Source: Martinezella multihospitum (lineage in GTDB: Bacteria; Pseudomonadota; Alphaproteobacteria; Rhizobiales; Rhizobiaceae). Taken from it: a DNA stretch of 64,000 nt. The notes under the pieces were generated by a model. The model ran no database searches, was not told the DNA's origin, and saw only the letters and a program-made list of their open reading frames with translations. This document shows, in pieces, positions 62,977 through 64,000 of this stretch. The translations under genes were made by a program, and so were the position numbers. The stretch's first letter is position 1, and each line of letters begins with the position of its first letter. The stretch is from assembly GCF_900094585.1 (NCBI RefSeq), contig NZ_FMAG01000002.1, forward strand, positions 326,007 to 390,006, read 5' to 3'.

Positions 62977-64000
62977 TCATCCGGCTGCTTCGACGATGCG
63001 GCCGCGGCCAAGCGCCCGGAATACCGTCTGCACGATGCCGGCGCGATCAAGGCCAGCCATGGCGTTCATGGCCTCGGGCTTGGCCTGTTCCATCCAGATA
63101 TCGGGCATGACCAGCGAGCGTACTTTCAGGCCGTTGTCGAGCAGGCCTTCATTGGCAAGGAACTGCATGACCTGGCTGCCAAAGCCACCGACCGAGCCTT
63201 CCTCGATGGTGATGAGGATTTCGTGATGGGCGGCGAGCTGGCGAATAAGGTCGCGATCGAGCGGCTTGGCAAAGCGCGCATCAGCAACCGTCGTCGAAAG
63301 CCCGGCGGCGTCGAGATCTTCGGCGGCCGCAAGGCTGTCGGCCAGACGCGTGCCGAAGGAGAGCAGCGCGACCTTCGAGCCTTGCTTGATGACGCGGCCC
63401 TTGCCGATTTCGAGAATCTGACCCCGTTCCGGCAGATCGACGCCGACGCCTTCGCCACGCGGATAGCGGAAGGAGATCGGGCCGAGATCATAGGCGGCGG
63501 CGGTGCGCACCATATGCTTGAGTTCCGCCTCGTCGGCAGCGGCCATGACGACGAAGCCCGGCAGCGTTGCCAGGAAAGCGGTGTCGAAGGAGCCCGCATG
63601 CGTCGGGCCATCGGCACCGACGAAGCCGGCGCGATCGATGGGGAAGCGCACGGGCAGGCTCTGGATCGCCACATCGTGCACCACCTGGTCGTAGGCGCGC
63701 TGCAGGAAGGTGGAATAGAGGGCGGCAAAGGGCTTGTAGCCTTCGGCGGCGAGGCCGGCTGCAAAGGTCACGGCATGCTGCTCGGCAATGCCGACATCGA
63801 AGCAGCGCTTGGGGAAGAATTCCTGCAGCTTGTCGAGGCCGGTGCCGTTCGGCATGGCGGCGGTGATGCCGACGATCTTCTCATCGAGTGTTGCTTCTTG
63901 CACCAAAGCGTCCGCAAAGACGCTTGTATAGCTCGGCGCATTCGGCTTCACCTTGGTCTGCGCGCCGGTGATGACGTCGAACTTGTTGACGCCATGATAT
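62977..64000 (-). CDS. dxs: 1-deoxy-D-xylulose-5-phosphate synthase, C-terminal part
   Basis: The stop codon is at 62977 and the gene runs off the right edge; about 340 residues of the C-terminal part are visible. Conserved text includes the pyrimidine-binding/transketolase part ([33 protein letters not shown]) and the C-terminal domain ([14 protein letters not shown]). The enzyme makes the first intermediate of the non-mevalonate isoprenoid pathway from pyruvate and glyceraldehyde-3-phosphate with thiamine diphosphate. ispE and ispB lie 50 kb to the left in this window. Confidence 0.95.
   Translation of the reverse strand, partial: YHGVNKFDVITGAQTKVKPNAPSYTSVFADALVQEATLDEKIVGITAAMPNGTGLDKLQEFFPKRCFDVGIAEQHAVTFAAGLAAEGYKPFAALYSTFLQRAYDQVVHDVAIQSLPVRFPIDRAGFVGADGPTHAGSFDTAFLATLPGFVVMAAADEAELKHMVRTAAAYDLGPISFRYPRGEGVGVDLPERGQILEIGKGRVIKQGSKVALLSFGTRLADSLAAAEDLDAAGLSTTVADARFAKPLDRDLIRQLAAHHEILITIEEGSVGGFGSQVMQFLANEGLLDNGLKVRSLVMPDIWMEQAKPEAMNAMAGLDRAGIVQTVFRALGRGRIVEAAG

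Noticed and set aside
1..64000. tRNA, rRNA, CRISPR, prophage or transposase genes
   Set aside because: None seen by eye in the gaps or frames; a tRNAscan or covariance search could still find a short one.

Overview
The window is a GC-rich stretch of alphaproteobacterial chromosome, most like a member of the Rhizobiaceae (Rhizobium in the broad sense). The evidence is a separate F0 ATP synthase operon (atpI-atpB-atpE-atpF'-atpF), glyQ and glyS flanking lemA-type genes, proteins of rhizobial families (BA14K, DUF1217, DUF6101, DUF4424), glycine-betaine monooxygenase genes gbcAB, and several families of short palindromic intergenic repeats of the rhizobial kind. Nearly all of the window is densely packed core chromosome. 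I see no tRNA, rRNA, CRISPR array, prophage, insertion sequence or integrase.

Layout. 0-4.3 kb: a cell-wall hydrolase and the F0 operon, with a recognisable promoter and a strong terminator. 4.4-8.3 kb: an APH-fold kinase, RNase HII, an SplB-like radical SAM protein, a short glycosyltransferase and a small exported protein. 8.4-12.9 kb (minus strand): moaB, ispE, a TPR protein and a polyprenyl diphosphate synthase. 12.9-15.1 kb (plus strand): DUF2007, a methyltransferase, an S49 peptidase and a small membrane protein. 15.2-15.8 kb: an AbrB/PIN toxin-antitoxin pair under a perfect palindrome. 16-23.8 kb: glyQ, lemA, a second-type aroA, a DUF2207 protein, DUF559 and glyS. 23.8-32.9 kb: DUF523, a chemoreceptor, a small secreted protein, purD, tex, cfa and a lipoprotein. 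33.1-42.2 kb: an outer-membrane-like protein, ubiA, GNAT, DUF6101, a giant seven-repeat DUF1217 protein and an FtsK-type translocase without membrane segments. 42.2-47.6 kb: repeats, a MOSC/GntR divergent pair sharing a 20-bp palindrome, an FAD-linked oxidase, Sua5, a hypothetical protein and an ACT protein. 47.8-50.4 kb: a cobalamin riboswitch followed by gbcA-gbcB. 50.4-59.4 kb: a GH25 lysozyme, BA14K, a CorA/ZntB transporter, an acyl-CoA dehydrogenase with a crotonase, two RNA methyltransferases and DUF4424. 59.6-64 kb: a second chemoreceptor, a GAF-GGDEF cyclase and the 3' part of dxs, which runs off the window.

Shared functions. Isoprenoid and ubiquinone metabolism recurs: dxs and ispE make the C5 units, ispB the side chain, and ubiA attaches it to 4-hydroxybenzoate. 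Energy, translation (glyQ, glyS, sua5, tlyA, rumA-like) and envelope functions make up most of the rest.

The most unusual arrangement is the cobalamin riboswitch directly in front of gbcAB. It implies that glycine-betaine demethylation is turned down when vitamin B12 is plentiful. The leader also holds a hairpin that could mask the gbcA ribosome binding site. Other points worth a second look are the palindromic operators of the toxin-antitoxin pair and of the PhnF-like regulator, the class-I-like aroA paralogue inside the lemA neighbourhood, the DUF1217 repeat protein, and repeats that supply gene 3' ends and stop codons.
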